From Amblyornis subalaris (Eukaryota; Chordata; Aves; Passeriformes; Ptilonorhynchidae), in contig JACAXG010000069.1 of NCBI GenBank assembly GCA_018881555.1, positions 2,589,403-2,653,402 on the forward strand: DNA of 64,000 nucleotides, read 5' to 3'. This document shows, one piece after another, positions 45,443 to 59,008 of the stretch. A program made the translations under genes and the position numbers. Each line of letters begins with the position of its first letter. Position 1 is the first letter of the stretch. The notes under the pieces were generated by a model. It was given only the letters and a program-made list of their open reading frames with translations. It did no database searches and had not been told where the DNA came from.

Positions 45443-48400
45443 CATTAGCCTCTTATCTTTACGGATCCTATAGAAGTGTATTTTTTTCTTATTTGTGTGC
45501 ATATGTGTTTGACAAGGATTCAGGAATGTTTTACAGCTGTGCCCTTGTACCCTAAACAAAATTCATACCTATTGAGGAGAGAATGCCAAGCATGCTGGTC
45601 CACTTTAATTTCTTCCTTAGGTTTTTGTTTTTCGAGTGCTGACAGTCTGTTAAGTACTTCGCAGACAACTGTGAAGATAACGTCCTTGCCCCCAAGAGCT
45701 TATACTCTAAGCCTTGATGTAAGCATAGCTTTTGTAGTGGAATAACTGTTAGCAGGTTGTCTCTTTTACTGATATGTTTATTCTGGTAGATACATTTGTA
45801 CTGTGTGAAAAAACTGTTGGTGGAAACGTTTGAGAATAATCACCCTTTAATCTTGCAGCAAAGCTGAAATGGAATTTCAGCGGTAAAATGATAGAGGCAA
45901 ATTGTGCAGATATTTAGCATTGTACAAGTTAGTGTACTTTGTGCTCCTTTTTTTTTTTGTCCTCCATTCTAACGAGGTTTAAAATGTTTAGAAGTATGTG
46001 GATAAAACAGTGTTACAGTGATAGTTCATCTACAGTGTCTGAGGAAGTTGCTTTTATTTATTTTTTTTGTAGTAGTAGGATTAAATTCTGTCCTGCAAGG
46101 ACAACTATTTGCAGACCTTATTATAAACAAATGTGAATGAAACTTGGCATGCTTTTTGTTTTGGTTTTTCTTACTCTGTTTGTCTGAGCAGTAACTGAAC
46201 ATGATAAACTGATGATAATGCCCTATGTGGTGCTATCAACCCTTCCATGGTCGCCTCCTTTCATATCTTGGGTAAACATATTCAGGGAAACAGCTGAAAT
46301 AGGGAATTTTTTCTCTGCTTTACATGCTCGGGATATGTCAGAACATCTACTTTTTTCAACTGCTACTTCTTCAGATCCTTGAGAAGACTCCAAAGTGCAA
46401 AAGGATTCCTAGTGATTTCCTAGATATGCTGACTGGGCCAGTGATGTAATTGAACTCACACTTCAGCTTTTGAAATTTGAACCTTGTGAAAGGGCAAGAG
46501 ATTAGCATCTATCAGGCTTTCTGCTAAATGATCAGTACCATTTAGTGGAATCATTACACACCAAAGTGTGTAGACTCTCAAGCAGGAGAAACCTGGTTGT
46601 AGTTTATGTTCAAATATGCAGTTATTTCATGTTACGAAGTAGTTAGCTTTTTTTTGTTTTTTTAAAACTACACTTTGGTACAGTGCAAGAATGAAACCCT
46701 TTTTTTAGTTCAAAAATCATGATTATGTTATTTGAAGCACTGCATAACTTCGTCTGTATCTAAAACACTTGAAAGATTTTTTAATTGTTGTGACATTTTT
46801 ATTTGATTCAGAGAGGTGATGTTAAAGCCTGTTGCTTGTGAACCATAACTGTATCTAAAAAAGGGGACCATATGATCAAGAGCAATGCTCACATTCTAGA
46901 TTCTTATGCAAAACAAAGTGTGAACAAAGGGTTCATTCTCCCACAAGGAACTTGAGCCCTAAGTAGAAATGAAGGTGGATTTTTATTTTTGTTTTGTTTT
47001 GTTTTTTTCATTTTTTTGGCAAAGTCTCTGTAAAGCTAGGTGTGAAGGCTGTGGCTGTACTAAAGAGTGTGTTGGCTTTAGTTGGTTTAAAATCGATCAT
47101 TACATTTTGACTGTGTACACATCTCATAAGTGTTCAAATCTAACAGAGGACCTTGCTCCTTCTTAGGTGCTTTGCAGGAAACCTTAGTGCATATACTTCT
47201 TTTTAAAACATAGGGCAAGAAGGTAAATTATAAATTGTATGGCTATCTTCTTTAGTCTTCCATATTGTCCAGTGGTAGAATATGTATGAGGATAGTTCTG
47301 TATTGGATGGGGGGGACAGCAAAACTAAAACTAGAGATTTTGCTTGCTCTGCAGTAGCATGATTGAGAAATAAGAGGCTTCAGTTCTTAAGATTCTTCAG
47401 ATTTCAGAACTTCTTGTTTAACCAGTGGGAGAGACGTTTAAAAGTTCAACTACCTTTCCTTTCTGTTGAAGATCTTGGCAGTCTTTGAGCAATAAATTTT
47501 CGAGAACCAAAAAACTTGAGAGAATTACCATACCCAAACCTAACCTTTTTTAAAAACAACTTTACATTGAAATGTCACAATGGATGACATGAACACTTTC
47601 CCTTCGGAATTGGGACTTTAGAAGCTTGACTGTAAAGATGTAAACTTACTCTGTTCTTATGGCTGTTCATTTACACAGAGAGACAAGAACGAAGGAATCT
47701 TGAATTGAAGTAGCTGTCATGCTTTTGCAGCAATTTGTGATCAGCAGAAATGCTTCCAGTTTCAAAAACTCATAAAGCTTGTGTAAGGGTTTGAATATTA
47801 TTTTCTGTTTCATTAACATGCAAATTTTAGATAGCAAAATAACTTGAAATGTGCTTATTTTGATTTGTTGGAACTACATGAATCACAGAGTAGTAGGGAA
47901 GATATCTAATAAACTGTCTTTAAAAGGGAAATGAAAATTGAGATTTATAGGTTTTAAATGAAAGTATTGTTTAGAGTTTACATTTAGCAACTTGACTTCA
48001 AATTAGTGCTACTCTTGCCTAGAGGTAACAGTGAGGGATAACAGAGAAGGGTCTGGTACCACAGGAAAATCTTTTTCAACAGAAGATGTGTTTTGTGATA
48101 GAAGAAGAAACTTTTGGTGGGGTGGGTTATTTTGAAGACCTTTTCCTAGTTTGAAAAATGTTTTCCTGAATGTTTCTGTATATGAAGAGAGAGTGTGTAA
48201 TGTGATGGTTGGGTCTCGTGCACATCATTTCTTTGCCTAATTCAGACTACTGGTAGTTTTCCTATGGCTCATGCTAAAGAGCTGAAGCAAAAATTTGAAG
48301 CTGGCCCATGATGGGAGGACTGAAGGGACAGTATTCTGACTTGCTTGTTGGACTCTCTGAAAGTCATAGATGTGCTCTGTTTGTTTTCTGACAAGATAAG

Positions 48401-49849
48401 AATTTGTAATACTTGCTGGAGCTCATTATCAAGGAAGCAAAGCAGCAGCAGTAGCAACAAACTTGAGACACTGAATATAACTCTTTTTTTCCCCTGCTCT
48501 CATAAAAACGCTATAGTATACCTTAATTATCGTGGCTTACAACCTTCTTTTACCCCATTTATAAATATTATGCTAAAAATTACATTGACAAAGTGAGGGT
48601 GCGTTGTCAGATGTGCGTAGTTGAGGAGTGGAGTTAAGGTTCCCACATGTAATTTGTGGTGTGCTGTACTTACTGTAGTAATAATCTGGCATTAGATAAA
48701 AGATCATAGGAGTGTGCCACTTAGATATGCATACATGCTAATTTTAGACTTCAGTGGAAAATACGAACGTGCGTATTATCTCTGTGCTTTTCAGGTTTGT
48801 TCTGTTCATGGTTTTCTCTATGCAGATCAATTGACTGAACTTCTGAACTGGTCTTCAGGGAGCATCAAGAGATTTGAATTCTTGTCTACCTTCTAATTTT
48901 GCAAACTCATGGCTTGAACTTTTTTTTTCCTTTTTTTTTTCCCCTCCACTGTTACTAATTTTAAAATTCCATTCACAAGCTTCAAGTATTCCTAGCTGTT
49001 TTGAGTTTATATTGCCTTTTAATGGCCTTCTGACAATCTGTCAAGTTCTCTAATGTCACAGAAACTATTTCCTGTGAAATCATATAGACTACACAGAGAC
49101 TACAGACCATTGGAAGTATAGAAGCTGAAAATACAGAACTGTTTTTTCTTGGTTTTCCTTGTCTTCTGGTGATGGGTTCAGCTGTCAGGGTTTGTTTTTT
49201 CTAATTTGTTTTTCCTACAAAATTTTGGTCAGCTCCATTTAAATAATATGCATTTTGTTAATATGGTAAATCCATTCCAAAAGCACACAACCTTTGGTAG
49301 ATTAAGTTTTAAAAGTCTAGATGTTTTGGCTGTTTCACTATGTTATTGGCCTGTCTTTTATTATAGTTATGACACTATTATATCTGCTTCTTTGGGTGAG
49401 AACATTATGAAAAAGCAAAGCGGTTTTTATTTATTGTCATAGTTCAGACAAGTAGTGTTACCAAGTGTATCTCATCAACAACAATGAAACCTGTCTGAGC
49501 TAGAGAAATACTTCTATTTTGTTCACTGGAAGAGGTTGGATCTATTCAATACCAGTGAGGTTGTCTTTGCTGGCTCAATACTGGTTAGATGAGTTAAACA
49601 ATGCCCTTAAAATTGGGTGGGGAGCGTCTCTGGTCTCATGTCCTTGTCGTGTTCAAGTTGTGCTGTGCTTTTTTCTCCACCCTCAGTGAAGAAAGAATCA
49701 GGTTAGGGGAACACTTAAATAACTTGTAAGTCCATGGGGCTTGACACGATGCTTCCATGGGTGCAGAGGGTTCCATGATGAGGGTTCCATGCTTTCATGA
49801 GTGCTGTTGTCATTTGCAAGGCCATTCTGTATTATTTTAGAGTGGTCTA
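45443..49849. other. GPBP1 5' intron, no recognised feature
   Basis: 4.4 kb of AT-rich intron. Several homopolymer T runs; no repeat family, RNA gene or coding exon recognised. Confidence 0.5.
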
Positions 49850-50840
49850 ATGGTTATTGGCAGGGGTTCTTGAGTTTGAGAAGAGAGCAAATATTAATCT
49901 TGTCATCAGGAAGGGTGAGAAGGAGAATCCAGGGAACTACAGGCACGTCAGCCTCACTTCAGTCCTTGGGAAGGTTGTGCAGCAGCTGATCCTGGAAAGG
50001 TGCTTCCACAGGAGGGTGAGTGAGAGCAGTCAGAATGGCTTTATGAAGGGGAAATCACACTTGACCAAGCTAATAACCCTCTACGATGAGTTGACTAGCT
50101 CGGTAGATGAACAGAGAGTAATGGATGGTGTTTATTTTGCCTCAGTAAGGCTTTTGACATTGTCTTCCATGACATCATCATAGAAAAGCTGACAAGTATG
50201 TGTGGAGAAGTGAGTGATGAGGTGTATCCAAAACCATCTGAATGGTCAGGCCCAGCTCATCACGGCTGTAATCAGTGTCACAAAGGCCATTTGGAAGAAG
50301 CTGTTACAGTGTACCCCAGGGTTCAGTACTGCAGCCCCTGCTATTGAACATTTTCCTTAAAGTCCTGGACAGTGGGGCAGAATTTACCCTCAGCAAATTT
50401 GCAGATGATACAAGGTGGGGAGAACTGGCTGATGCACACACTTGATGTTTGTGCTGCCATGCAGAAGAACCTGGAGACAGGATCCTTGTGAAGCAAAGGG
50501 AAAATGTGAATTTTCTGGGATAGTAGCTGCATATGCCAGCTGCAGAGAAGGACCTGGGGGTCCTGTTGAACGACAAGCCAACCATGAGCCAGCAATGCAT
50601 CCTCGTGGCAAGTAAGGCCAACATCTCCCTGGGCCACATTAGGAAGAGTGTTGCCAGGGGGTCCAAGGAGTTAATCTTTGTCTGTGTTCAGCCCTGGTGA
50701 GGCCACACCTGGAGGACTGTGTCACTGTTACAGGCTGTGTAACACTGTTACAGGCTCCCTGCTACAAGAAAGGCTGGAGCTTGGTGGAGAGAGGTTAGTA
50801 AAGGACCACAAAGATGATAAAGGGACCACAGTGTCTTTCC
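49850..50840 (+). repeat. CR1 LINE fragment (plus sense)
   Basis: Reads through the CR1 reverse transcriptase in broken frames (NPGNYRHVSLTSVLGKV, then SQNGFMKGKSHLTKLITLYD), on to the C-terminal region near 50690 (VRPHLEDCV-like). Frameshifted, internally deleted and lacking the 3' tail. Confidence 0.92.
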
Positions 50841-51218
50841 AATGGGCTGAGGCTGATACTTGCTTTGAACTTCTCGGGAGGTATGAGTTGGCCATTAGTC
50901 TTTCAGAGTTTTATATTTTAACTTTTCAGAAGGTCCTTTCCAAATTTAAAATTAGTAAACTATTAAACTCACTTCTCATGTAGAACTGTGTGAAGGTGAA
51001 AATGATGACTTTAGTTTTGTTAAAACTATTGATGGGACTACAGATTGTTGGGATAAGAATAAGACAGGCTTCCATCAGAAGATGGTGCAAGGCAGCTTCA
51101 TTACAAGGTGTTGGCTTAAACTCATAGACCTCTTTGTCATAAATTTAAGAGTTGCATTGTTGAGACTTTCCTCCTATAATCTGTGAAGGGTGTGGACCTG
51201 GGAAAAGAAAAAGGTAGG
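50841..51218. other. Unclassified sequence between CR1 and LTR
   Basis: No recognised feature. GTAGG at 51214-51218 is the left copy of an imperfect target duplication for the LTR that follows. Confidence 0.45.
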
Positions 51219-51848
51219 TGTATTGGGTCTGACTGAGATAGAGTTCATTTTTTTTTTTCCCCCTTAGCAGGCCTCACAGTGCTGTGCTTTGCGTTGGTAG
51301 CTGGAAAGGTGTTGATAACACATCAGTGTTTTGGTTACTGCTGAGCAGCAATGTCCCTCTAACATTCCTTCCCCCATCAAGGGGCTGGGACTGGGGAGGG
51401 ACCCAACCAGGCCAGCTGACCCAAATTAACCAAACGGATATTCCATACCGTATGATGTCAGCTCAGATGTAAAAGCTAAGGGAGAGAGGAGGAATGGGGG
51501 GCATTCGTGGTCTTTAATTGTTGCCTTCCAGAGCAACCACTCTGTGTGCTTGGGGCCCTGCTTCCCAGGAAGTGTCTGAACATCGCTCACCGATGGGAAG
51601 TAGAGATTAAATTTTCCTTTTGCTTATGTGTGCGCAAACCTTTGCTCGTTCCTTTCTTTTGCTTTAATAAAACTGCTTTATCTCAGCCCACTGGTTGTTT
51701 TCCATCTTAATCTCTCCCCTGTCCCACTGGGAAGGGGAGAGAGAGAGTGGCTTAGTGGGCACCTGGCACCCAGCCAAGGTCAAACCACTACAGTCGTTTT
51801 GGCACCCAGCGTGGGTGCCTGGCATTCAGTTAGTGTCAAACCAGGACA
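51219..51848 (+). mobile_element. ERV LTR with retained primer-site tail
   Basis: The LTR runs TGTATTGGGTCTGACTGAG to AAACCACTACA (51219-51792), with AATAAA near 51666. Immediately after comes TTTTGGCACCCAGCGTGGG, a primer binding site-like sequence. Then GTCAAACCAGGACA follows, resembling a second LTR 3' end, up to 51848. Flanks GTAGG (51214-51218) and GCAGG (51849-51853) are an imperfect 5-bp duplication. This looks like an element reduced by deletion between the leader and the 3' LTR end rather than a clean solo LTR. Confidence 0.75.
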
Positions 51849-52665
51849 GCAGGATTACATGTTTTTACACTTGATCCTTAGGAGTTGTGAAACTGTTACA
51901 GTGTTTATAGTTAAGTATAATAAAAAAGTCATGCTAAGTGTATTTCTTCTAGTTAGAGCTACTTAAACTGAATAATAAATCTCAAAAAAATCACAGCAGG
52001 TAAATGTAAATGCATATTATTTTATATTCTATGGTCCTTTCAGGATTCTGTATCTTAATAATCAGGCCTATTTTTTTTCTTGTTTGACCTGTTTATGGAA
52101 AACAGAACACGGAACTGAAATTCCAAATGCTTCAATTACATCTGTTTCCTCTGCCCTTGCAATATTTCAGAAGGTGGTTTGTTTTGTCCTGCCATCTATG
52201 GGCTCTTGTGTCCACTTACAGACAGTGCAGAGATTGCCTCCAGCTGAATTCTCACAACAGTCACTTTTCCAGTTCCTGTAGAGTATTGTGCCCTTCCAGA
52301 GATGCTGTGTGGCTATTTTTAGTGTTGTGTAAATAGAGAGAGAAGATTTTTTTAATGCTGTAAAAATTTGATGACTACAATTAAAACTAGAAGAAATTCT
52401 GAGTAAAGGATTGTCTCTCAAAGGGACCAGGAGTGATCAGGTGAATTACGTTTTTGTGTAACCGGTTTATTCCAGACTTCAGTAGCCTTTGTTTTCATGA
52501 TACATTTAAGGCCAGATGAAATACTTCTGTAATGGAATTTGCTATTGTTCCACTGTGTTATCAGAAGCAGTGCAGAAGACATAATATGACTTTCTACTAT
52601 GCAGTCTGCTTACATTGTAAGTTTTCCGGAGTTTGAGTTGGAGACTTTCTTATTTTATTTTTAAA
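51849..52665. other. GPBP1 5' intron, no recognised feature
   Basis: AT-rich intronic sequence; nothing recognised. Confidence 0.5.
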
Positions 52666-52667
52666 AA

Positions 52668-52707
52668 ATGATATTTATTTTTATTTTTATTTTTATTTTT
52701 ATTTTTA

Positions 52708-52738
<31 letters not shown>

Positions 52739-52742
52739 TTTA
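52668..52742. repeat. (ATTTTT)n hexamer microsatellite
   Basis: About eleven near-perfect tandem units, followed by a degenerate T/A-rich extension to about 52835. Confidence 0.95.
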
Positions 52743-52835
52743 GTTTCTTTGGAATTTATTTTTAATTTAGCTTATTTTTTAGTTTATTTTATTTTTCATT
52801 TTAGTTTTAATTTTATTTATTTTAAAGCTTTGTCC

Positions 52836-55800
52836 CTGCTAACTGTTTCCAGCATTTTATAGATGCCTGGCATGGAGGGAAAAAAAAGGTCTAGGTCTGT
52901 CTTCATGTCTTATCCTTTTGCTTCATACCTTTTGGCAGCACAACTGCTTCCTGGTGTAGTACTGCTGCTAGTGAGGTAAGAAGTGCACATGATTCTGTCT
53001 GTAGTGACTCTGCAGTTACCCTGTGCTGGGTGCTGTGTGTGACAGCAGTGTATTTCCATTTTTGATGTGCTACGCAGAGGTACAGTCTGGAGTAACAGAT
53101 GCTTGCTGGGGTTCTGTACTGTGCTTAGCCTGTGGTGCTCTCGGGCTTCATTGATGGTTGGAAAGTACTGCCACGTACTGCCAGTCTGCCTGCTTGGGGA
53201 ATTGCCCTGGCATAAAGGGGGTGAAATCCATGACTAACGTGACTGTGGTGGCAGCAGCCCCAAATTTAGCATAAATGATGTGAGAATGAGCAAGCATTTC
53301 CCCCACCCCCACCCCCCCACTTTCTTCTCCTGGTAAATAAATAGGGGAGAAAAAAGCAGTATTAAAAGAAATTAATTTTTGCTGCAAGAAGTTACATAAG
53401 CTTTATATAAAATGCGACAAATTGTGTTTTTTAAAGCCAAAATGTACTCCATAACACCATTTCAGATTGTTTGTCAGGATCTCCTTCATCTGTGTATTTT
53501 ATGCCCCTATTTTATGTGAGAACTGCATGGGGGTTTTAGTTTACAAACAAGCTTTGCAAATGAAACTTAAATTAGTAATTTTGCTTGTTTCATATTATGT
53601 CCCAGTAATAATGAATTAAAGGTTGCAGATAAGGTGAAAACTTTAATATTAAAGATGAAGCTTCTGGAGGAAGCGCTTTGCTAAAGCAATCGAAAAGTTC
53701 AGGAATGGAAGGGTATTTTCTGCTTTTATACGATATAGAATTTTATCTGTGTAAAATAGTTATATTTTGGTTGTTGTGAGTGTTTTTCATGCTTAAAAAG
53801 TTAGTTTTTTAAACTGTATATGGATTTCAAGTAGCAGGGCAGAGGAAAAAAGTTGCTGGAGAGACAGTATTCTTGCCTGGCTACCACTGAAAATGTGGAA
53901 AAAGTGGATTGACTCTTACAGTGTTACCTTTGTGTAATGCATCATCCTGCGTGTTAAACTCTTTAGTTACAATTATCAGTGTCTGATTTAGAAGCATAAC
54001 AGAAATCAACAGGTTCAAATATTTGTCTGAGTCTTAAAGCTGTTTCAGAATATTGTTCTGATCTTCAGGACCATGTGTCTCTCCATCCTCAGTCTACTGT
54101 GGTTGATACCTTCTGATGGTGTTTTGGATTAAGACATCTCCTTTCTTGCTGAAATTTACTCCTTCAGATGTTCATAACCACTTTTTGAATACATCTTGTG
54201 TCTTCATTTTGTGAGGCAAGGTAATCCAAACAGTTTCCATTCACTTTTCTTGTCCCTGATCATTGAAATAGTTCTTTTTTGCACCAAGTAAAATCTTGAA
54301 TTCCTGTGCTATTACTCTTTAAGTATGATTTCACTTGTATCTTTTTCTGTGGGGATTTAAAAAAGAAATATATAGTAGTGCAGGGAAAATTGACTACATT
54401 CTTTAATATTTGATTTCTTTATTTAATTTGGTAAGCACAAGATAAACTAATGATGCTTGATTTACCTTCATTTTTGTTGTTTTTGCAGGGTTTGTGTGTT
54501 GATTCTTAGCCTTTTCACAGAAGTCTTGACTCCTGATTCATGCAGATACTTTCTGATTTAGTTTTCTTACCATGTTATTTCTTCTTCTGAAACAGAGGCA
54601 ATACATTAATTTTTCCCAAATGCTATTCAGATTACACAAATTTGTTTAGAAGATAGTGTTTCCTGCTGGTTTATAACTGGTGAGAAATAGTTCCTGTCAC
54701 TAAAGAACCTTATCGACTCAACAATAAAAAATCCCAGCCCAACCTTTTTTGTGTGTTGCTTGAAAGTATTTGGTGCAGTGTTCTTATTTCAGCTGCCAGT
54801 GTGGCTCAGAGTAGATGACTGAGTAATATTTATGACAAATCTCTTCAGTGTACATAGTCTGGAAGCAGCTGTTTATTATTCCTTGGCAGTCACTGCCTTA
54901 CTATTGAGATCATACTTCACAAAGCTATGGAATTAAATTTTATTTAATTGATATTGGATTAATTATTGCATGTAAACTGAAGCAAAGTGCTTTACAGACT
55001 TCTTTCAGATCTCCCCCTCAAGATGTAAAATTTAAGAACAAATTTCTTTGCTGTAAACTATTCTATTATCCACAACACAGCAACTCATGACTTTTATCTA
55101 AATTTATGGGCTGTGGAAGATTTTGTTTACTGAAGTCACTAGGCATTACTTGAATTGGTCACAAGAGGCTACTGTTGTGATGAGACAGTAGTTTGACCAG
55201 TCTAATTAAAGACATTTAAATGTGTTTGAGTGTTAATAGTATGAGGATAGCAGTATTTCAGTATCTTTTTCTTACCTTTCTAGAATTGTGCAGCTCTGCT
55301 TCAGTAGCAGACAGCCTGAGCCAAGTTAGCTTTTGCCACAGTTTGGTTAGACAACGGCAGATTTGTGCTGAGAGGGAATGGTGGCTTAAACATTCACGAT
55401 AAGTTTTGGTCCCACTCTTTTGTTACCAAGAGAGTTTCTGAAAGCCCTGGAATTGTGTTTGGATCTGTGGTGTTTACCTCACTAAGTTTACTTCTGATAG
55501 CTGTATTAATGCTGGGAGCACATCAGCTGCTTTGTTAGTGTTACTGAACAGTGGTTGTGTGGTCCGTATGTAAGAGAAAACCTGCTAGTAAGACATGGTT
55601 TCTTCATGTCAGTATAATTAAAGCAGTGTCATGCTACTGACTTTCATTCTATTCAAGTACTTTAAATGTTGTTTTTGTTTAATTTAAAAGTAGTAGATTG
55701 TATGTATCCGAATAAATGTTGCAAGTGCTTTGGTGGACACAGAATGCAGATATATCTCTGACTTCTTAGGATAGCTTAGGTAGGGGACCTGAATAGCAGG

Positions 55801-58800
55801 AAAAAAGCCTTGGCTCACCCCTGGTAGAAGGAACCTTTTTATTGTTTTAGTGTTGGAGAATAATTTGCTAAACTCGGTTGCTGATCTAACTTAAGTTGGA
55901 AAACAAGCAAGAAATGCACTAATGTTGGCAACCAAGCTGATCACGAAGGGTTTAGGCATAATAAATCCTGCCTGTGGCAGCAGAATTGCCTTGATGACAT
56001 CCCATTCTTAAGTTTTGTGATGTGTTTTCAATTTATCAAAAATACCTTCCTGAGAATGAAGAGTATCCTAGAGCTACCAGATATGCATCAGATCATCTAA
56101 ACAGAGATCATGCTTGTAATAAAAATGTTTTTATATTAAAATACGTTCTAGGGCAAACTTGTTGGCAACATCAGAAAGCTAGTAGCTGTAAGAGTGGTGA
56201 AACCTGGTAAAATATGGAACTGTCAACTTTAAGCTGGGTAGGCTATGTCCTCTAAAGCAGTTCTAAAATATCTTTTCCTGACCTACTCTTTGTTTCCCAG
56301 TTTAATTACAGCTGAGATGTTTGTGCCTATTCAAAGCTAGAAAGATTTAATAATGAAAGTACTCTCCGTTCCCATGTCTAATTTCTAGACCAATCATATG
56401 TACAATTAGGTGAAAGAAAATGTTTTCTTGACTTTGGTGTGGAGTATCCAGTATCAACAGGAGTTGTTTCTCATGTTAGTCTTTAGCTGTAAACGTCTGA
56501 ATTTGGTCAGGTAGTGTTCTAGAAATACATCTGCAGTTTTGTTCTTGCTGTTTTTTCATCAAAACTCCTAAAAGTTTTTCTTTTATAGGCTTATTGAAAT
56601 TTACATATATATTCTGTTGCTGACTTTGTGCTCTGAGTGTTGTGTAGTTTTGGCCCAGGTCGCTGTCTTTACCATTTCGTTATACTGCTTTGTAAGAAAG
56701 GGATTGATTCATCTGACAGAGCAGCACTATTAAAAAGTTTTCTAGAGCTTTTTAAGCTGAGAACTTGAGGAAGACTTGAACCTGCTTCTAGAATAATTTT
56801 TGCATGGAGAAATAGACAGCCAGTGTCAGTGAGCTGTGGGAAAAGGTTTTTTTACAAAACACCGTTCCAGTCATTGGATACTTGGTGATCACCCAGTCTT
56901 TTTTGCAAAGGATAAAAGGTAAGGATGTTAATGAGTTAATAACAAACTCTTCTCATGACAGTTGCATAAATAATGTTAGGAAGCGTGTTTTAATTTTCTA
57001 AAACCAGTAAGATACGGCTAGTAAGAAGTCACATTGTTAGTGTATTTGTTGTCCTTTACCTACTAGCTGATGCACCAATAACTTGGTAATACTTTGTGGA
57101 ATCTTTGTTATGTTCTTACCTGGTATAAACCTAGTCTTACTCATTGCTTTTGACACTGTAAGTGCCTCAGTTTGAAGACTTTGTTGTTATTGTGTTGATC
57201 TTTCAGTATTGATAACCTGTCTTGATAATTTCTGCAGGTTTCATTATTATTCTGCTTGGAGATGAGAACTGTGTCTAAGGGAAGGAGAATAAAAATATTT
57301 TCTTGCTGGAATCTGCTCAGATTTGTTTTTTCTTAATTTTACATCTCTTGTATTAGTTCATTTGTAAGCATATACCCTTTTCTATACTGTTGCTGAATAG
57401 GATATATTAGTAAAAGTGAACATGGTTCCTGTTAGAGAGAGAAGCCATTTCTGTGATGGTTCATTGACTCTAGAACTTTGTTAATTTGTTTTTTACTAGT
57501 TTGACATAACTGGAATATTTAGAAAATTTCTCTGGAGTTTTTGTTGAAGTTAGTTTAGGAGTAAGTGTTGAATGACTTCAGCAGAGTAATTTGTAGTTAG
57601 TTGTTTGGGTGAGACATACCTTTAACCTTGTCTCTATTTAATTATAATAATTGTGTGTCTTGCCTTATACTTTAACGATGATATTGGAGGTACCTAAAAA
57701 GTTAGCTCACGTCATTAAAAAGAACCAGCAGCTCAACTAAGTGCAGTTTTACACTACATTAAGTCTAACAAATCTGTTAGACTTCCTTTTAGAAGCTGGA
57801 ACAGTCTTGTCTGTCACTGGAAATTTGCAATAGCCTGTAATGTTCTGGTAAGGCCAGAGTACAACAATAATTATGAGTTACCAAGTTCGGATTCCACAGC
57901 TCTTACTAATACTTACATTACAGCAGCCATAGATTAAAGTGAACTACATCTGTGCTCACTGACTAACAGATTTGCACTCTGCCCTGCAGAGATGTGGAAT
58001 ACACGTTTTGTTTGGGTCTTCCTATGAAATGTGTGTGGGTGTTTATTATGTTTTCACTAGCTGAATTTCTAGTAGTGTGTATATCGTGCTTAAAATATTT
58101 TTGAGTCATTGACCATTTTGCAGTGAGTAGCTGCAGAATATGATTCAGGTACCTTTGTATAATTCAGAGAGTGTTTCATCCATTTCTTTCCTCTCAGTGC
58201 CACAGTTCAGTTTCAGGTAATATAGATCACATTACCTTGCATTCTCTTGCTTATTGAGAAGTGTTTTCTTACCTGTGGGGAGAGTGTAGGATAGAAAAAG
58301 TATTTTTGGGTTTTAATTGTAAGCCTTTGCTTTCTCTGGTCCATTTTTAACCTAGAGAATTTTACTGGGTTTTGACAGTCTAAACGTGTAGACTCTGTTT
58401 CCATTGAATCTAGAGACAATATGAGGTTTGCGATAATCCCAAATTTCTGGTTTTTTCATAAGCAATTTTCATATGGCCACCGAGACTGTAAGGGATTAAT
58501 TAAAAAAAATCAGCTTCTAGGAAGCTAATAAAATAGCTCCTGAAATCCTGTCTAGATAGCACCAGAAAGTATTTCAGGAAGCTAATTTTGCCATTGTGTT
58601 CTGAATCAGACTTTACACAAGATGCTTCATCCCATTTATAAGAGGAAATAAAGGAAGAAATGTAACAGTTGTATTTTCATGATTCCTGTGATATGCTTGA
58701 TTTGTGTGACACTTTAGTAATAAAAGTACAAATGTGATGCTATAATTGAGATGAGTATAGTTAGATTCTAAATCAGATCTGTGAGAAAATAATACTGGAA

Positions 58801-58889
58801 AACAGAAGGGAAATACTGAACAAAACACAAGTGTAATCCGCTTTTTACATAAGCATCTGAAGGACTAATTTCTTTTCTTCTGATTACAG
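52836..58889. other. GPBP1 5' intron, no recognised feature
   Basis: Six kilobases of AT-rich sequence upstream of the coding exon. No repeat family, RNA gene or exon could be supported. Confidence 0.5.
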
Positions 58890-58945
58890 GGACTTGCCAT
58901 GAGGTGCTAAGCCTTTTTTCATTGATTTGGAGAGACTGGACCTAA
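58890..58945 (+). other. GPBP1: GPBP1 5' UTR part of the first coding exon
   Basis: Begins after the acceptor TCTGATTACAG (AG at 58888-58889) and leads to the ATG. An in-frame TAA (58943-58945) directly precedes the start codon. Confidence 0.9.
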
Positions 58946-59008
58946 ATGGCGCAGCATGACTTTGCTCCAGCCTGGCTTAATTTTCCTACGCCACCATCAT
59001 CAACAAAG
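58946..59008 (+). CDS. GPBP1: GPBP1 (vasculin, GC-rich promoter binding protein 1), first coding exon
   Basis: The exon encodes MAQHDFAPAWLNFPTP and then PSSTK, the conserved N-terminus of GPBP1, and ends AAG|GTATGT. GPBP1 is a nuclear factor that binds GC-rich promoters and activates transcription (established family knowledge). The start is fixed by the TAA codon immediately upstream in frame. Only 21 codons lie in this window; the next exon (SSLNFEKH... in the family) was not found before 64,000, so the following intron exceeds 5 kb. The promoter is assigned to the CpG island at 40.3-41.3 kb, implying a 5' UTR intron of about 17 kb. The order MIER3 (minus), GPBP1 (plus) matches the vertebrate arrangement. 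Identity was recognised by recall of the family, not by database search. Confidence 0.96.
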
